Of a stretch of 64,000 nucleotides of DNA, positions 63,225 to 64,000 are shown piece by piece. How positions within the stretch are numbered: the stretch's first letter is position 1; the number at the start of each line of letters is the position of its first letter. Under the pieces are notes generated by a model, which made no database searches, was not told the origin of the DNA, and worked only from the letters and a program-made list of their open reading frames with translations. A program made the translations under genes and the position numbers. The stretch covers positions 62,001 to 126,000 of the forward strand of contig CAWCFK010000007.1 in assembly GCA_963794685.1 (NCBI GenBank), given 5' to 3'. The DNA comes from CAVTWH01 sp963794685 (lineage in GTDB: Bacteria > Actinomycetota > Actinomycetes > Mycobacteriales > Micromonosporaceae).

Positions 63225-64000
63225 CCGTGCGCGAGTGTTGCGGCGCATCGCGCTCCACCGACCGCTGTGGATGGTGGCCGGACCGACGTTGGCTGGCCAA
63301 CGCCGCTCGGGCATGCTCGGCCGCCTGGTCGGGTTGCCCGGCCGCCCGGTGGACGCCGGCAAGAGTCCGGTGCGCGGTGCCGAGGACGACCTCGAATCCG
63401 TTGGCCAGCGCCAGCTCCAGCGCCTGCCCGGCGAAGGCGCCCGCCCGGTCCAGGTCGCTGCAGCCGCTGGTATGCCACCGCCAGTCCGATCATCGCTTCG
63501 GCTGCCAGACCGCGGCTCGCGATCTCGTCGGCCAGCGCCAGAGCCAGCCGGTGCTGTTCGAGCGCCCCGTGCGGGCAGGCCAGCAGGACCTCGGTGGCGC
63601 CCAACGCGTTGCGGGCGATGGCCTCGGTCCGCCGGTCGCCGGTCCGGCGGGCCAGCGCAAGCGCAGTCACCGCATGTTCGCGCGCCCGATCCGGCCGGGC
63701 GTCGCCGCACTCCAATGTGGACAGCGCGCAGTGGGCCATGGCAGTACCGTCCCGATCGCCGACCTGGGTGTAGCGCTCCAGCGCCCCGGTCAGGTGGCAG
63801 CGCGCCTCGTCGAGCCGGCCGAGGTCCCGGCAGACCTCGCCCAGCCCGGTGAGGACCAGCGCCTCGCCGTGCCGGCTACCGACGGCCGTGTTGAGTGCCA
63901 GCGCCGTGGTGAAGTGGCCGAGGGCGTCCGGGAGCCGACCCATCTCCTGGTACACGGCGGCCAGCAGGCCCAGGTTGTTGGCCTCACCGGCACGCCGGCC
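63213..64000 (-). CDS. TPR-repeat protein, N-terminally cut by window edge, one frameshift
   Basis: At least 260 residues of tetratricopeptide repeats: NNLGLLAAVYQEMGRLPDAL, VLTGLGEVCRDLGRLDEAR, AHCALSTLECGDARPDRAR, AEAMIGLAVAYQR. Near 63465 an extra base shifts the frame; the sensible continuation is CSDLDRAGAFAGQALELAL through LAGVHRAAGQPDQAAEHARA to TAG at 63213. It continues beyond the right edge and is probably the C-terminal part of an AfsR-like or other NB-ARC/TPR regulator. That identity is only a guess. Confidence 0.7.

Overview
The window is very GC-rich, has GTG starts, overlapping operons, secreted glycosidases with ricin-type lectin tails, and SARP/LuxR/AraC regulators. This is the style of a filamentous actinomycete, most likely a Micromonosporaceae member (Micromonospora/Actinoplanes type). 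The family placement is inference from gene content. I found no rRNA, tRNA, CRISPR array or transposase.

Left flank (1-7.0 kb): a broken secreted discoidin/beta-helix protein that runs off the left edge, a secreted DUF1996 protein, a small lipoprotein, and a heavily frameshifted GH92 alpha-mannosidase with ricin lectin repeats.

Main biosynthetic cluster (about 7.2-45.4 kb): about 35 genes for a metabolite built almost wholly from free-standing parts, with no modular PKS or NRPS in view. It contains: (i) arylglycine genes, namely a hydroxymandelate-synthase-like dioxygenase (17.7-18.8), a hydroxymandelate-oxidase-like flavoenzyme (7.3-8.4) and an HpgT-like aminotransferase (12.6-13.9), plus a dehydrogenase E1 alpha/beta pair; (ii) a leftward operon from 25.5 to 14.0 kb with two AMP-forming ligases, two small ACPs, two FabF-type ketosynthases and a short Ketoacyl-synt_2 protein fused in frame to one ligase, then oxygenases (PhyH, DUF3050) and the E1 pair; (iii) a second leftward operon from 38.8 to 27.5 kb with a glycosyltransferase, fatty-acyl-AMP ligase, two long acyl-CoA-dehydrogenase-like proteins, ACP, KAS III, ATP-grasp ligase, fold-III PLP decarboxylase and a KAS III-like protein lacking the catalytic Cys, the ligase/decarboxylase/ACP set resembling the butirosin BtrJ/BtrK/BtrI system; (iv) P450 plus 3Fe-4S ferredoxin, a stand-alone condensation domain, another ACP and two more acyl-CoA-dehydrogenase-like proteins; (v) a PPTase to activate the carriers, an O-methyltransferase, an alpha/beta hydrolase, two SDRs, and SARP and LuxR-type regulators. 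The most economical reading is an arylglycine and/or amino-acyl primed, highly reduced acyl chain, glycosylated and oxidised. The product is unknown to me.

A compact RiPP-like operon follows at 47.6-54.3 kb: an AraC-type regulator, an 81-residue precursor with six Cys in its C-terminal half, a graspetide-type ATP-grasp enzyme, a ClpP-like (SDH-family) serine protease, a MauE-like membrane redox protein, a MauD/TlpA-like thioredoxin, a methyltransferase and an ABC exporter. This combination suggests a disulfide-rich, ATP-grasp-modified peptide and is my strongest candidate for an undescribed system.

Right flank (54.3-64 kb): GH27 alpha-galactosidase with a perfect 16-bp operator-like palindrome, a glycolipid-binding-type protein, a YidC-like insertase with a small membrane partner, an alpha/beta hydrolase, a heterodimeric ABC exporter with complementary degenerate sites, and a TPR protein running off the right edge.

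Caution: at least eleven genes carry frame breaks (mostly single extra bases) in otherwise well-preserved coding sequence, concentrated near 4-7, 18-20.4 and 34-37 kb. I read these mainly as consensus errors, not real decay.
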